Assembly: GCF_017353185.1 (NCBI RefSeq)
Contig: NZ_JAFMYV010000015.1
Coordinates: 90,997 to 154,996, forward strand
Origin: Fibrella rubiginis
Lineage (GTDB): Bacteria > Bacteroidota > Bacteroidia > Cytophagales > Spirosomataceae
DNA: 64,000 nt
Direction of reading: 5' to 3'
The notes below the pieces were generated by a model. That model did no database searches. It was not told the DNA's origin and saw only the letters and a program-made list of their open reading frames with translations. Both the position numbers and the translations under genes were made by a program. Positions 51,041-59,757 of this stretch are shown piece by piece. Position 1 is the stretch's first letter, and each line of letters opens with the position of its first letter.

Positions 51041-52255
51041 GTGTTATTCCTCATTTTTCATCTTTCATTGTTCATTTTTCATTCCAGCGAAGCGCAAGTA
51101 CTCTCTCCCGCTGCCCGTGTAAGCCTGATTACCTATGGCCCCGGACAGGATGATATTTCGTCGGTATTTGGGCATACTGAGATACGCATTGTTGATCCCA
51201 TGATGGGCCTCGACCGTGATTATAGCTACGGCGGATTCGACTACAACGCGGATTCATTTGTGCTGAAATTCCTGCGGGGCACGTTGCCGTACCGCATTTC
51301 GTCGCATCAGATTGGGCAGGTGGCGTGGTATTATCAGCAAAACAACCGCAGCATCAGGGAGCAGACATTGAGCCTGTCGGGGCCACAGAAGCAGCGGCTT
51401 TATGAGGCGCTGGAAACCAACCTGCTGCCCCAAAACCGCGAATACCGCTACAAATTCTACTACGATAACTGCTCAACCCGCCCCCGCGACATGATCTCCG
51501 CCGCAATGGGTGACAGCCTGGTTTGGGCACCGACCGTAAAGCAGCCCACTAAGTCGTACCGGGCCTGGATGAACGACTACCTGGGTGCCAAACCCTGGGA
51601 ACGGCTGGGTATGAACCTGGCCATCGGTCGCCCGGCCGATAAAATCACGACGGGTTGGGAGGCTATGTACCTGCCCAATAACGTCTTCAATGAACTCACG
51701 CGGGCACAGGTGCGCACCGCCAACGGTAAACTTTTACCGGTGGTGACGCAGACGCAAACCCTGTTTGAGGGGCAATCTGTTTTCAAAGACACCCTGCCCA
51801 TTGTGGTCTATCCCGACTTTGTGTTTCTGGTGCTGTTTGCGCTTGTTGCGTTTCTGACATGGCAGCAGTGGAACAGTAATCGGCTTGGGCTGGTAAGCAA
51901 AGGCCGCTGGCTCGACCGGCTGTTGTTTGGTTTTGCGGGCATCTGGGGCTGGTTTTTATTTCTGCTCTGGTTCGCCACCGACCACGGCGTGACCACCTGG
52001 AACTCTACCCTGCTCTGGCTAATGCCCCTGCATATCCCCGGCGTTTTCTGGGCCACTTCAACCAACCGGCACCCCTACCAGGCAGGCATGTATTTTCGTA
52101 TCACTGCCGTGCTCTTGTTCGTTTCGCTCTTTCTTTCTCCTGCCCCCGGCTTCGCCGACGAACTGTTTATCGGCACCCTGCTAGTCCGGGCGTTGTACCG
52201 GTCGTGGGTAAGAACCGCCAGCACACAACTGGTGGCGCGGCAGGAAGAAGTGTGA
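51041..52255 (+). CDS. DUF4105 membrane protein
   Basis: With GTG 51041 as start the 404-residue product opens with a short signal peptide (MLFLIFHLSLFIFHSSEAQ) followed by the DUF4105 domain: VSLITYGPGQDDISSVFGHTEIRIVD, DYSYGGFDYNA, FYYDNCSTRPRDMI. Three to four membrane segments fill residues 265-390. Upstream ATG codons lie within rsmI or the palindrome, so the GTG is preferred, although this is not certain. Unusually, the signal-peptide codons are a 7-nt periodic tract. Confidence 0.82.
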   Translation: MLFLIFHLSLFIFHSSEAQVLSPAARVSLITYGPGQDDISSVFGHTEIRIVDPMMGLDRDYSYGGFDYNADSFVLKFLRGTLPYRISSHQIGQVAWYYQQNNRSIREQTLSLSGPQKQRLYEALETNLLPQNREYRYKFYYDNCSTRPRDMISAAMGDSLVWAPTVKQPTKSYRAWMNDYLGAKPWERLGMNLAIGRPADKITTGWEAMYLPNNVFNELTRAQVRTANGKLLPVVTQTQTLFEGQSVFKDTLPIVVYPDFVFLVLFALVAFLTWQQWNSNRLGLVSKGRWLDRLLFGFAGIWGWFLFLLWFATDHGVTTWNSTLLWLMPLHIPGVFWATSTNRHPYQAGMYFRITAVLLFVSLFLSPAPGFADELFIGTLLVRALYRSWVRTASTQLVARQEEV

Positions 52256-52334
52256 TTTTTTGTTCTCCCGGCGGTGCTTTGTCATCCCGACGATGCTTCA
52301 CCGGCTAGTCGTCCGTATTTTATCAATCGCCTCC

Positions 52335-53147
52335 ATGATTTTCCCACCAACTTTCCGCGCCGATCTTAACGCCATTGCCCGCGATGCCGGGGCCTTTTTA
52401 CTGGCCGAACGGCAGAAATTCAGCCGCGACGCCGTTGAATACAAGGGTCTTAACGACCTTGTTTCTTACGTGGATAAGGAGTGCGAGAAACTAATTGTAC
52501 CCAAGCTCCACGCGCTACTGCCCGAAGCTGGATTCATCACCGAAGAAGGTACTACCGAACAGGCTGACCGACAAGGAATTAACTGGATTATTGACCCGCT
52601 GGATGGAACCACTAACTTCATCCACGGTCTGCCTGTCTATGCGGTTAGCATTGGGCTGGCACAGGGCAACAGGCCCATTGCGGGGGTAGTGTATGACCCC
52701 AACCGTGACGAATGTTTCTCGGCCGCTGAGGGTCAGGGTGCCTGGCTAAGTGTGGGCGGGGCCACCGAGCAGCCCATGCACGTAAGCCCTGCCCAACGCC
52801 TTGCCGACGGGCTAATTGCTACGGGTTTCCCGTATTATCGGTTCGAGCAGATGCAGCCGTATCTCCACATCCTGGAGCAACTCATGCAGCGGAGCCACGG
52901 ACTGCGGCGGATGGGGTCGGCGGCCATTGACCTGGCATACGTAGCGGCAGGGCGGTTCGAGGCGTTTTACGAATATAACCTCAAGTCGTGGGATATGGCG
53001 GCGGGCATCTGCCTCGTGCGCGAAGCCGGGGGTATCGTCACCGATTTCCAGGGACAAGACACCATGCTTTTCGGCGGCGACATTATTGCCGGTTGCGCCC
53101 TCCAACCCGAACTACTGTCTCTGATTGGCGATTACTGGCCTGAATAG
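52335..53147 (+). CDS. Inositol monophosphatase family protein
   Basis: The 270-residue product has the IMPase metal motifs: Glu in FITEEGTTE (about 78), WIIDPLDGTTNFIHG (about 95-109) and the C-terminal SWDMAAGICLVREAGG (about 217-232). These bind three Mg2+ for phosphate hydrolysis; substrates may be inositol-1-phosphate, PAP or similar. ATG 52335 was chosen; the longer frame adds a region with no domain match. It is followed by a region without a gene up to 53408. Confidence 0.9.
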   Translation: MIFPPTFRADLNAIARDAGAFLLAERQKFSRDAVEYKGLNDLVSYVDKECEKLIVPKLHALLPEAGFITEEGTTEQADRQGINWIIDPLDGTTNFIHGLPVYAVSIGLAQGNRPIAGVVYDPNRDECFSAAEGQGAWLSVGGATEQPMHVSPAQRLADGLIATGFPYYRFEQMQPYLHILEQLMQRSHGLRRMGSAAIDLAYVAAGRFEAFYEYNLKSWDMAAGICLVREAGGIVTDFQGQDTMLFGGDIIAGCALQPELLSLIGDYWPE

Positions 53148-53380
53148 TATACCAACCGGCAAAGTCAGATTCAACGCAAATGGTATGGGTGAGGAAGAGA
53201 GCCGTCGTTGACGAACGCCTTGATAACCAGTGTAGTTATTAAGGTAAAACAGCACCAAGCGCTTAAGAATCCAGGATAGGACTAATAAGTACATCTACAG
53301 CTTTGGTGGTGTTAGCGGGCAGATGTTTCAACGCGTCAGCAAGGTTGCGGCCATAGCGCATTACGCTTCCATTCTATAGA

Positions 53381-53402
53381 CGGGAATAGGCCCTGATTCC
53401 CG
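53381..53402. terminator. Hairpin between convergent genes, probable terminator
   Basis: CGGGAAT pairs with ATTCCCG across a 7-nt loop, with a T-rich stretch on the plus strand after it. It lies 6 bp beyond the 3' end of the minus-strand DUF4097-like gene and may also end transcription from the plus strand. Confidence 0.55.
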
Positions 53403-53408
53403 CTTTTC

Positions 53409-54104
53409 TTATTTTGCTTTCCGCAAATAAATGTTGTTACTGATCGATTCGAGGCGCACGGTTGGCCCGCCCCCGTTGGCGGCACCTTCCAGTAGGTAGC
53501 CCACAATGGGGTTCTTCTGTTTTTTGCCCTTAAAATCAATGTCAAGGTCTGAATACACTTCACCCGTAATCGTTTTCATGGCCAGATTTACGCCCTTGGC
53601 TGTTGGCCAGCTCATATCAACATAACCGCTGATTGTCTTTGCCGATACCGCTTCCGACGCGCCCTTTATGTCGATGTTGCCACTGATGGTTTCGATCTTG
53701 AGTCGGGCATTTCTTGGCAAAATCACTTGATAATCAATGTCCAGACACACTGAGTTATGGTTGCCATTGTATCGGTTCTGTGCAACGCCAGACTGATATG
53801 GGCAATCGTCGTCGTTGGCTTGTTTCAGAAGTTTCTGATCGAAGTCTGTGCTGACTTTCAGCGCCTGATCGGTGCTGCTGGTCTCCACCAGCAGAGCATC
53901 GTTGAGTTTGCCGTTGTTGATCAGTACCGAAACACGGATCGACACGTCGGGCTTATCCCAGTAGCGCACCTGGATACTATCGCCGTACCGAAGGTTTAGG
54001 TCTACCAGTTGACCCGAGGTGTAGGGGAGCGTTTTCTGGATGATTTTCTGACTAAAAGCCGGAGCCACTACAAGCAGCAGCAGGGGAAGTAAAAGCGTTT
54101 TCAT
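53409..54104 (-). CDS. Secreted DUF4097-like beta-helix protein (second copy)
   Basis: The 231-residue protein has a signal peptide (LLLPLLLLVVAPAFSQ). The mature part has repeated short beta segments with the DUF4097 pattern (LKIETISGNIDIKGASEAVSAKTISGYVDMSW, VNLAMKTITGEVYSDLDI, VRLESISNNIYLRKAK). Such right-handed beta-helix adhesin-like proteins are common behind anti-sigma genes in Bacteroidota. It ends the sigma operon, following a related gene after 21 bp. Confidence 0.85.
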   Translation of the reverse strand: MKTLLLPLLLLVVAPAFSQKIIQKTLPYTSGQLVDLNLRYGDSIQVRYWDKPDVSIRVSVLINNGKLNDALLVETSSTDQALKVSTDFDQKLLKQANDDDCPYQSGVAQNRYNGNHNSVCLDIDYQVILPRNARLKIETISGNIDIKGASEAVSAKTISGYVDMSWPTAKGVNLAMKTITGEVYSDLDIDFKGKKQKNPIVGYLLEGAANGGGPTVRLESISNNIYLRKAK

Positions 54105-54125
54105 AGTGATCTTGACGAATGATGA

Positions 54126-54902
54126 TTACTTCTGTTTCCGGATGTAGATATTGCTGCTGATGGTTTTGAGCTGCATCTCGACCCCACCGCCATTAGTTGT
54201 GCCGTCCACATTACTGCTACCACCCACTTTAGCCATACCGTCTTTGTGTTTCACGCCCAGATCAAAATCGGTGTAGACCTCGCCACTGATGGTCCGCAGT
54301 TTCAGGTTCGACTTGGCGGTGGGGGGCAACGTAATATCAATCACGCCACTGATGGTGGAAATGGCCGTGGGTTTTTCCTGGCTAAGTCCCGAATACACCA
54401 CGTTGACCTCACCACTGATGGTATTTGCCACCACCGGCCCCGTCACCCGGTTAAGGTCAATGTTGGCGTTGTTGGTGCGCACTTCCAGATCGCCGTCCAT
54501 GTTGCTGATAGTAACCTTGGCCCCCTGCCAGTTCATCTGCTGGTATAAAACGGCGACATTTTTAGGTAGCCGAATAACGTAGGCAATTGATTTACGCGTT
54601 GCTTTTTCGATCGTTAACCCGCCGTTGGCTGCCGTCACGTTCAACCCAATGCCTGTATTGTCGACAGCCGAGTTATACAATGGCTTCAGCCCTCTGGCAC
54701 GTTCGGGCGGTGCCTCATAGCCCGACGTGGCTGATATGATCACCCCATCGCCGTTATGGCCTTCCAGTCTAACATTGCCACCGTCCATGTCGATGGTCAC
54801 TTTGTGGTCTCTGGAATTAGCCAGACTGGCTTTGAATTCCTGCGCATAGGCGCTGGACAGGCAGCCCAGTAAACAGGCGCATACTATCAGGTGATTTTTC
54901 AT
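54126..54902 (-). CDS. Secreted DUF4097-like beta-helix protein (first copy)
   Basis: The 258-residue protein has a signal peptide (LIVCACLLGCLSSAYAQ). The core has repeated segments such as VTISNMDGDLEVRTNNANIDLNRV, VVANTISGEVNVVYSG, AISTISGVIDITLPP and LRTISGEVYTDFDLG. It shares the KTISSNIYIRKQK ending with the next gene, so the two are paralogues. Third gene of the operon, 14 bp behind the anti-sigma candidate. Confidence 0.85.
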   Translation of the reverse strand: MKNHLIVCACLLGCLSSAYAQEFKASLANSRDHKVTIDMDGGNVRLEGHNGDGVIISATSGYEAPPERARGLKPLYNSAVDNTGIGLNVTAANGGLTIEKATRKSIAYVIRLPKNVAVLYQQMNWQGAKVTISNMDGDLEVRTNNANIDLNRVTGPVVANTISGEVNVVYSGLSQEKPTAISTISGVIDITLPPTAKSNLKLRTISGEVYTDFDLGVKHKDGMAKVGGSSNVDGTTNGGGVEMQLKTISSNIYIRKQK

Positions 54903-54916
54903 GGGAAGAACTGACT

Positions 54917-55687
54917 TTAAGATAATTGAGCTAAGCTGTTGATGCCTTCCTGGGCTTTCTGGCGCACCACATCCATTACCTGCGGACGTTTAGCCAGCCG
55001 CTGCATTTCCTGCACGGCACGTTTCTCTTTAATGGCCACCAGCATTTCAATCAGCGTAATCTGCACGTTTGGGTCCGTCTGAATAGAAAGCGACTGGATC
55101 AGGGCTTCACGAACACCAGGCTCGTGCTCAAAGTGTGTAAGTGCCTGACAGGCAGCTTGTCGCACGTTTACGTTGGCGTCGAAATTGAGCGTGTTGATGA
55201 GCAACTGTGTGGTGGCCTGGTCAGCCTGAGTCATCTCGAAACTCTGGTTCACAGCCTGAATCCGTTCGCTGGCCGACGTTTCGGACAGCGACGAAAACGC
55301 CAGTACTTTTTTCATCTCGGCGGCAGGAGAAACCGCCGAGGGGAGGGGCGCGTCGGCAACAGGATTCTGATGCTGATTGTAGAAGATTCCTCCCACAAAG
55401 CCCAGCAGTAACAGCGCCACGCTGGCAGCCAGCCGGAGGGTCCAGGGCGTCAGGCCAAGTAGGCGGGTTGGTTCGGGCCTGGTCAGTTTCGTTGCCAGCT
55501 GTTGAGTGAAGGCTGCGGAGGGCTGCTGCTCTCGTGTGGCCGCAAAATAGCGGAACTGTTCGGCGTGCGATTGCAGATGGGGTGGGATGGTTTCCTGCTG
55601 GAAGAATTCCCGTAGCCGCTTTTCTTCAGCCAGCGTAGTCTCACCTTCGTAATAGCGTTCCAGCAGTTCATCAATAGCCTGTTTCAT
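54917..55687 (-). CDS. Membrane anti-sigma candidate with HEAT-like repeats
   Basis: The 256-residue protein has an N-terminal helical domain (MKQAIDELLERYYEGETTLAEEKRLREFF, as in zf-HC2-type or DUF-type anti-sigma parts), one membrane segment (LRLAASVALLLLGFVGGIFYN, about 83-103) and a C-terminal helical region with HEAT-like repeats (TQLLINTLNFDANVNVRQAACQALTHF, ALIQSLSIQTDPNVQITLIEMLVAI). Its start overlaps the sigma gene by 17 bp, the usual coupling of a sigma with its regulator. The HEAT part would sit outside the membrane as a sensor. Confidence 0.8.
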   Translation of the reverse strand: MKQAIDELLERYYEGETTLAEEKRLREFFQQETIPPHLQSHAEQFRYFAATREQQPSAAFTQQLATKLTRPEPTRLLGLTPWTLRLAASVALLLLGFVGGIFYNQHQNPVADAPLPSAVSPAAEMKKVLAFSSLSETSASERIQAVNQSFEMTQADQATTQLLINTLNFDANVNVRQAACQALTHFEHEPGVREALIQSLSIQTDPNVQITLIEMLVAIKEKRAVQEMQRLAKRPQVMDVVRQKAQEGINSLAQLS

Positions 55688-56189
55688 TGTTGTTTACCTT
55701 TAAATAGTCGTCGCGCAGCCGTTGACGGGTGCGGGATAAAATCACCCGGATATTGTTGGTGGTCAGACCCGTTATTTGTTCTATTTCGTCAAAAGAATAG
55801 TCTTCCACCTCACGCAGATGGATAAGCAGTTTTTGCTGATCAGGCAGGGCATCAATCAGGCGTTGCATTTGGCTGGCACTATCCAGTAGCTCTACTTGCC
55901 GGTAGGGCGAATCGTCGGTGGCCAGTACGTTCTGGTAATCGTCGGTGGCTGTTACGGGTTGTCGGCGATGAGCCTTTAGCCGATCCAGACACAGATTTTT
56001 GGTCATCTGCACAGCAAGCGCTTCCACACTATGGTAGGCATCCAGTTGCTGCCGATTCGACCACAGCCTCATCAGTACGTCCTGCAAAGCATCTTCGGCT
56101 TCTTCGCGATTGCGCAGAAACAGCTGAGCCAGCCGAAAGAGCCGTCCCTGAACCGGAAGAATGCGTTGCTTGAAGGCTTGTAGATCCAT
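55671..56189 (-). CDS. ECF-type RNA polymerase sigma factor
   Basis: The 172-residue protein has the sigma-70 region 2 (LAQLFLRNREEAEDALQDVLMRLWSNR) and region 4 (LPDQQKLLIHLREVEDYSFDEIEQITGLTTNNIRVILSRTRQRLRDDY). It recruits RNA polymerase to a small set of promoters. It heads an operon with the anti-sigma candidate and two beta-helix proteins, and is divergent from cysM across repeat R. Autoregulation is likely but no promoter is obvious. Confidence 0.93.
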   Translation of the reverse strand: MDLQAFKQRILPVQGRLFRLAQLFLRNREEAEDALQDVLMRLWSNRQQLDAYHSVEALAVQMTKNLCLDRLKAHRRQPVTATDDYQNVLATDDSPYRQVELLDSASQMQRLIDALPDQQKLLIHLREVEDYSFDEIEQITGLTTNNIRVILSRTRQRLRDDYLKVNNNETGY

Positions 56190-56238
56190 TTCAGTAGCAA
56201 AGACGACAACGCCGGCGAAACATTACAAGGTGATAGTG

Positions 56239-56356
56239 GAATTAATGTAAAATGTAGAATGGATATTGGCCTTTGGCTGTTGGACATTGGACACGGACCA
56301 CAAAAGCAACAAAAACGACCCATTGCCTACTGTCCACTATCTAGTATCCAATATCC
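56239..56356. repeat. Heptad-rich divergent repeat R
   Basis: Outer stem GGATATTGG (56261-56269) pairs with CCAATATCC (56348-56356). Inside, the left side is heptads GGCCTTT, GGCTGTT, GGACATT and the right side heptads TACTGTC, CACTATC, TAGTATC, which pair only partly. It lies between the sigma and cysM genes and causes a false N-terminal extension of cysM. Confidence 0.75.
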
Positions 56357-56363
56357 TCTAAAC

Positions 56364-57251
56364 ATGGCAACCCTCCTTGAACTCGTTGGTAACACGCCGC
56401 TGGTTGAACTTAACCGTCTCAACGCGCACAGTCAATATAAGCTCTACGGTAAGCTAGAGGGTAACAACCCCGGCGGGAGCGTGAAAGACCGTGCCGCCTA
56501 CAGCATGATTCGCGGCTACATTGACCGGGGTGAGTGGAAGCCCGGTATGAAACTGATCGAAGCCACAAGCGGTAACACAGGCATTGCCCTGGCTATGATC
56601 GCCAGTTTATTTGGGATCGAAATTGAGCTGGCACTGCCCGCTAACTCCACCAAAGAACGGGTACAGACCATGGAGGCCTTCGGTGCGAAAGTAACCCTGA
56701 CCGAAACCATCGAAGCGGGCCGCGACTATGTGGAAGCGAAGGCCGCCACCGGTGAATTTTTGCTGGTGAACCAGTTTGCCAACCCCGACAATTACCTGGC
56801 CCACTACCGCACTACCGGCCCCGAAATATGGCGCGACACCGCGGGGCAGGTTACGCACTTTGTGTCGTCGATGGGTACCACCGGCACCATTATGGGTACG
56901 TCGCGGTATTTGAAAGAGCAGAACCCCGACGTGCAAATCATTGGTTGTCAGCCCACTGACGGGTCGTCTATACCCGGTATCCGCAAATGGCCGGTGGAAT
57001 ACCTGCCCCAAATCTTCGATCCCAGCCGGGTAGACCGCGTCATGGAGGTATCGCAGGAGCAGGCCACCCACATGACCCGTGAGTTGGCCCGTGTCGAGGG
57101 TGTTTTTGCGGGCATGAGTAGCGGCGGCGGTGTCCATGCCGCCCTCCGCCTCATCGACGAACTGGCCGAACAGGGCGTTGAGTCAGCCACCATCGTCTGC
57201 ATCATCTGCGACCGCGGCGACCGGTATCTATCGTCGGGGTTGTTTGCTTAG
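56364..57251 (+). CDS. cysM: Cysteine synthase B (O-acetylserine sulfhydrylase CysM)
   Basis: The 295-residue protein starts MATLLELVGNTPLVEL and has the PLP lysine in KLEGNNPGGSVKDRAAYSMI (about 40-60), the TSGNTG phosphate/substrate loop (about 70-75) and the glycine loop SSGGGV. The shape matches CysM more than CysK (IRKWPVEYLPQIF and EGNNPGGSVKDR). It makes cysteine from O-acetylserine and sulfide or thiosulfate. ATG 56364 was chosen since the 35-residue extension is encoded by repeat R. Confidence 0.93.
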   Translation: MATLLELVGNTPLVELNRLNAHSQYKLYGKLEGNNPGGSVKDRAAYSMIRGYIDRGEWKPGMKLIEATSGNTGIALAMIASLFGIEIELALPANSTKERVQTMEAFGAKVTLTETIEAGRDYVEAKAATGEFLLVNQFANPDNYLAHYRTTGPEIWRDTAGQVTHFVSSMGTTGTIMGTSRYLKEQNPDVQIIGCQPTDGSSIPGIRKWPVEYLPQIFDPSRVDRVMEVSQEQATHMTRELARVEGVFAGMSSGGGVHAALRLIDELAEQGVESATIVCIICDRGDRYLSSGLFA

Positions 57252-57278
57252 AGAGAAGAGGTGAGCAGCAAGCGGTTG

Positions 57279-57286
57279 TACCTTTG
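57279..57286 (+). promoter_or_regulatory. -7 promoter box 5 bp before the pyrD ATG
   Basis: TACCTTTG fits TAnnTTTG exactly. The usual start site a few bases downstream would fall at or next to the ATG at 57292, so the pyrD transcript may be leaderless. Confidence 0.6.
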
Positions 57287-57291
57287 TGGCC

Positions 57292-58335
57292 ATGTATAAG
57301 CGTATTCTGTTGCCCATACTTTTCCGGTTTGACGCCGAAAAAGTCCATTATTTCGCTACCAGCGCTCTGCAGATTGCCCACAAAATTCCGGGAATGGCGG
57401 CCTTATTACGGTGGCTTTTCACCTACCGGCACCCCAGCCTCGAACGCACCGTTTTCGGCCTGCGCTTTCCTAACCCGGTCGGGCTGGCGGCAGGATTCGA
57501 CAAGAACGGCGAATGGGTGGAAGAACTGAGCAACCTGGGCTTTGGCTTTATCGAGATCGGTACCGTTACGCCCCGTCCGCAACCCGGCAACGACAAGCCC
57601 CGTCTCTTCCGCCTCAAAGCTGATCGCGGACTCATCAACCGGCTGGGATTTAACAACAAAGGGGCTGGCCCGGCGGCGGGTCGGCTGCAATTTTTCAGGG
57701 CTAACCACCGCGGGCCGAACGTGCTCATCGGTGGTAATATCGGCAAGAACAAAGACACCCCTAACGAACAGGCTACCGACGATTACCTGCGCTGCTTCCG
57801 CGACCTGTTTGAGAGCGTCGATTATTTCGTGGTCAATGTGTCGTCGCCTAATACGCCCGGCCTCCGAGAGTTGCAGGAACGTGCGCCGCTCACCGCCTTG
57901 CTGGGCCGATTACAGGGTGAAAATAGCCTCAAAAACAAGCCTAAGCCTGTTTTGCTGAAAATAGCCCCCGATCTTACGGATAGTCAACTCGATGATATTA
58001 TTGCCATTGTAGCCGAAACGGGCATTGCGGGAGTTATTGCCACCAACACCACCATCAGCCGCGACGGCCTGCAAACACCCCCCGAAACAGTAGCGCAGAT
58101 GGGGGCGGGCGGTGTCAGTGGTAAACCCCTGCAGGGCCGCTCAACTGAAGTAATCCGCTACCTGCACACCCGCTCGAACGGCGCATTTCCTATCATTGGC
58201 GTGGGTGGTATCCAAACCGCCGCTGACGCGAAAGAAAAACTCGACGCCGGAGCCAGCCTCGTCCAGATCTACACCGGCTTCATCTACGAAGGCCCCGCTT
58301 TGGCGAGTAACATTTGCCGGGGGCTGGTCGACTAG
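57292..58335 (+). CDS. pyrD: Dihydroorotate dehydrogenase (quinone), class 2
   Basis: The 347-residue protein has the class 2 N-terminal membrane-associating helices (MYKRILLPILFRFDAEKVHYFAT). The FMN-binding core is GLAAGFDKNGEWVEEL, and the catalytic Ser is in VSSPNTPGLRELQ. It oxidises dihydroorotate to orotate with quinone on the inner membrane, the fourth step of pyrimidine synthesis. Stop TAG is part of hairpin S. Confidence 0.96.
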   Translation: MYKRILLPILFRFDAEKVHYFATSALQIAHKIPGMAALLRWLFTYRHPSLERTVFGLRFPNPVGLAAGFDKNGEWVEELSNLGFGFIEIGTVTPRPQPGNDKPRLFRLKADRGLINRLGFNNKGAGPAAGRLQFFRANHRGPNVLIGGNIGKNKDTPNEQATDDYLRCFRDLFESVDYFVVNVSSPNTPGLRELQERAPLTALLGRLQGENSLKNKPKPVLLKIAPDLTDSQLDDIIAIVAETGIAGVIATNTTISRDGLQTPPETVAQMGAGGVSGKPLQGRSTEVIRYLHTRSNGAFPIIGVGGIQTAADAKEKLDAGASLVQIYTGFIYEGPALASNICRGLVD

Positions 58336-58431
58336 TGATGAGTGCTAAACGATGAGTGGTAAGTTTGCTTACGCCAACGTAGTTATACTGGCATAAGCAA
58401 ACTTACCACTCATCGTTTAGCACTCATCACT
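58334..58431. repeat. Near-perfect 43-bp intergenic hairpin S with heptad arms
   Basis: Arms 58334-58376 and 58389-58431 pair over 43 bp with one mismatch, around a 12-nt loop. Left units are AGTGATG, AGTGCTA, AACGATG, AGTGGTA. It touches the stop codons of the two convergent genes. Confidence 0.96.
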
Positions 58432-59534
58432 TACTTTATATTCTTCCGTCTATTCCGCTGGAAGTCTTCAAACATCATGTTACCGAGGCCCTGCAGGCCG
58501 CTGTAATAGGCCCGTCCGTTGTTGACTTTGGTGAATTCCTGTACAAATTGCTTCAGGTACGAATCCGTAGCAATCATGAACGTCGTGATCGGAATATCGA
58601 GGCGGCGGGCTTGCGCGGCGAGGGTCAGTGTCTTGCTAACTACCTTACGGTCAAGGCCAAACGAGTTTTTATAGTACCGAATGCCTTCTTTCAAACAGGT
58701 GGGCTTGCCGTCGGTGATCATGAAAATCTGCTTGTTCTTGTTTTTGCGGCGGCGTAACAAATCCATGGCCAACTCCAGACCGGCCACCGTGTTAGTGTGG
58801 TAGGGGCCCACTTCCAGATAAGGAAGGTCTTTGGCCTGAATTTGCCAGGCGTCGTTGCCAAATACCACAATGTCGAGTGTGTCTTTGGGGTATTTCTGCT
58901 TGATCAGCTCCACCAGCGCCAGGGCTACTTTTTTAGCGGGTGTAATCCGGTCTTCGCCATACAGAATCATCGAGTGACTGATGTCGATCATCAGCACTGT
59001 GCTCGTCTGTGTTTTTTGTTCTTTTTCGGTCACCTCCAAGTCGCGCTCCATGAGCGTAAACTCCTCCACACCGCTGTTGATCTGCGCGTTCTTGATGGAT
59101 TCGGTCATCGAGATCTGCTCCAGCGTGTCACCAAACTGATAGGTACGCAGGTCGCTGCTTAGCTCGTCGCCAGAGCCGGTGTAGGGCGTGTTATGATTAC
59201 CGCCTGATTTTGACCGTTTTAACTTACCAAAAATTTCTTCCAGTGCCGATTTGCGGATAGTCTGCTCGGTTTTGGGTGTAATCGAGATCTTACCCTCCTG
59301 GTTTTCTTCCGTCAGGTAGCCGCGTTCCTTCAACTCGTCGAAGAAATTGCCCATGCCATATTTATCATCGGTAAGGCCGTGCTGCCGGTCGAGCTGATTC
59401 ATCCAGGCCATCGCCTGCTCAACGTCGCCGGAGGTAATGAGTAACAGTTGCTGGAAAATATTCAGCAACTGATCGAATTTGCTGCCTCCGTTTTGTTCGG
59501 GTGGCACGAATTCGGCGAAGTTGAAGCCTTTCAT
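58431..59534 (-). CDS. VWA-domain protein (CoxE-like)
   Basis: The 367-residue protein has a helical N-terminal part (1-165) and a von Willebrand A domain with the metal-binding MIDAS motif DxSxS (MIDISHSM, about 189-196), the second motif TVAGLELAMDLL and FMITDGKP (about 260-267). Such proteins often pair with MoxR AAA+ ATPases; none is in this window. Cytoplasmic, with no signal peptide. Confidence 0.87.
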   Translation of the reverse strand: MKGFNFAEFVPPEQNGGSKFDQLLNIFQQLLLITSGDVEQAMAWMNQLDRQHGLTDDKYGMGNFFDELKERGYLTEENQEGKISITPKTEQTIRKSALEEIFGKLKRSKSGGNHNTPYTGSGDELSSDLRTYQFGDTLEQISMTESIKNAQINSGVEEFTLMERDLEVTEKEQKTQTSTVLMIDISHSMILYGEDRITPAKKVALALVELIKQKYPKDTLDIVVFGNDAWQIQAKDLPYLEVGPYHTNTVAGLELAMDLLRRRKNKNKQIFMITDGKPTCLKEGIRYYKNSFGLDRKVVSKTLTLAAQARRLDIPITTFMIATDSYLKQFVQEFTKVNNGRAYYSGLQGLGNMMFEDFQRNRRKNIK

Positions 59535-59540
59535 AGGGTG

Positions 59541-59635
59541 AGCGTTTAATGTTCAATGTCTAAAGTTTAAAGTTGCTCCGCCTCCCGCTATCGTGCGGAG
59601 CAACTTTAAACTTTAGACATTGAACATTAAACGCT
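59541..59635. repeat. Perfect 41-bp intergenic hairpin T
   Basis: Arms 59541-59581 and 59595-59635 are perfect 41-bp complements around a 13-nt loop. Left units are TTTAATG, TTCAATG, TCTAAAG, TTTAAAG, then TTGCTCCGC at the apex. It lies between the divergent VWA and NrnA-like genes. Confidence 0.96.
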
Positions 59636-59757
59636 ATGCCATTTGTTCGCCTCCGCATGTTTGCTATTTTCTTCGTAATTTCGCCGTTCGTTTTTGACCG
59701 TTCCACAGGGGTAGCACTCTGTTTTCTCCGTTAACGGCGCGTTGCTCCGTTAGGTAT

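Noticed and set aside
56259..56363. 35-residue N-terminal extension of cysM
   Set aside because: It is encoded by heptad repeat R; CysM proteins begin at MATLLELVG-type sequence.
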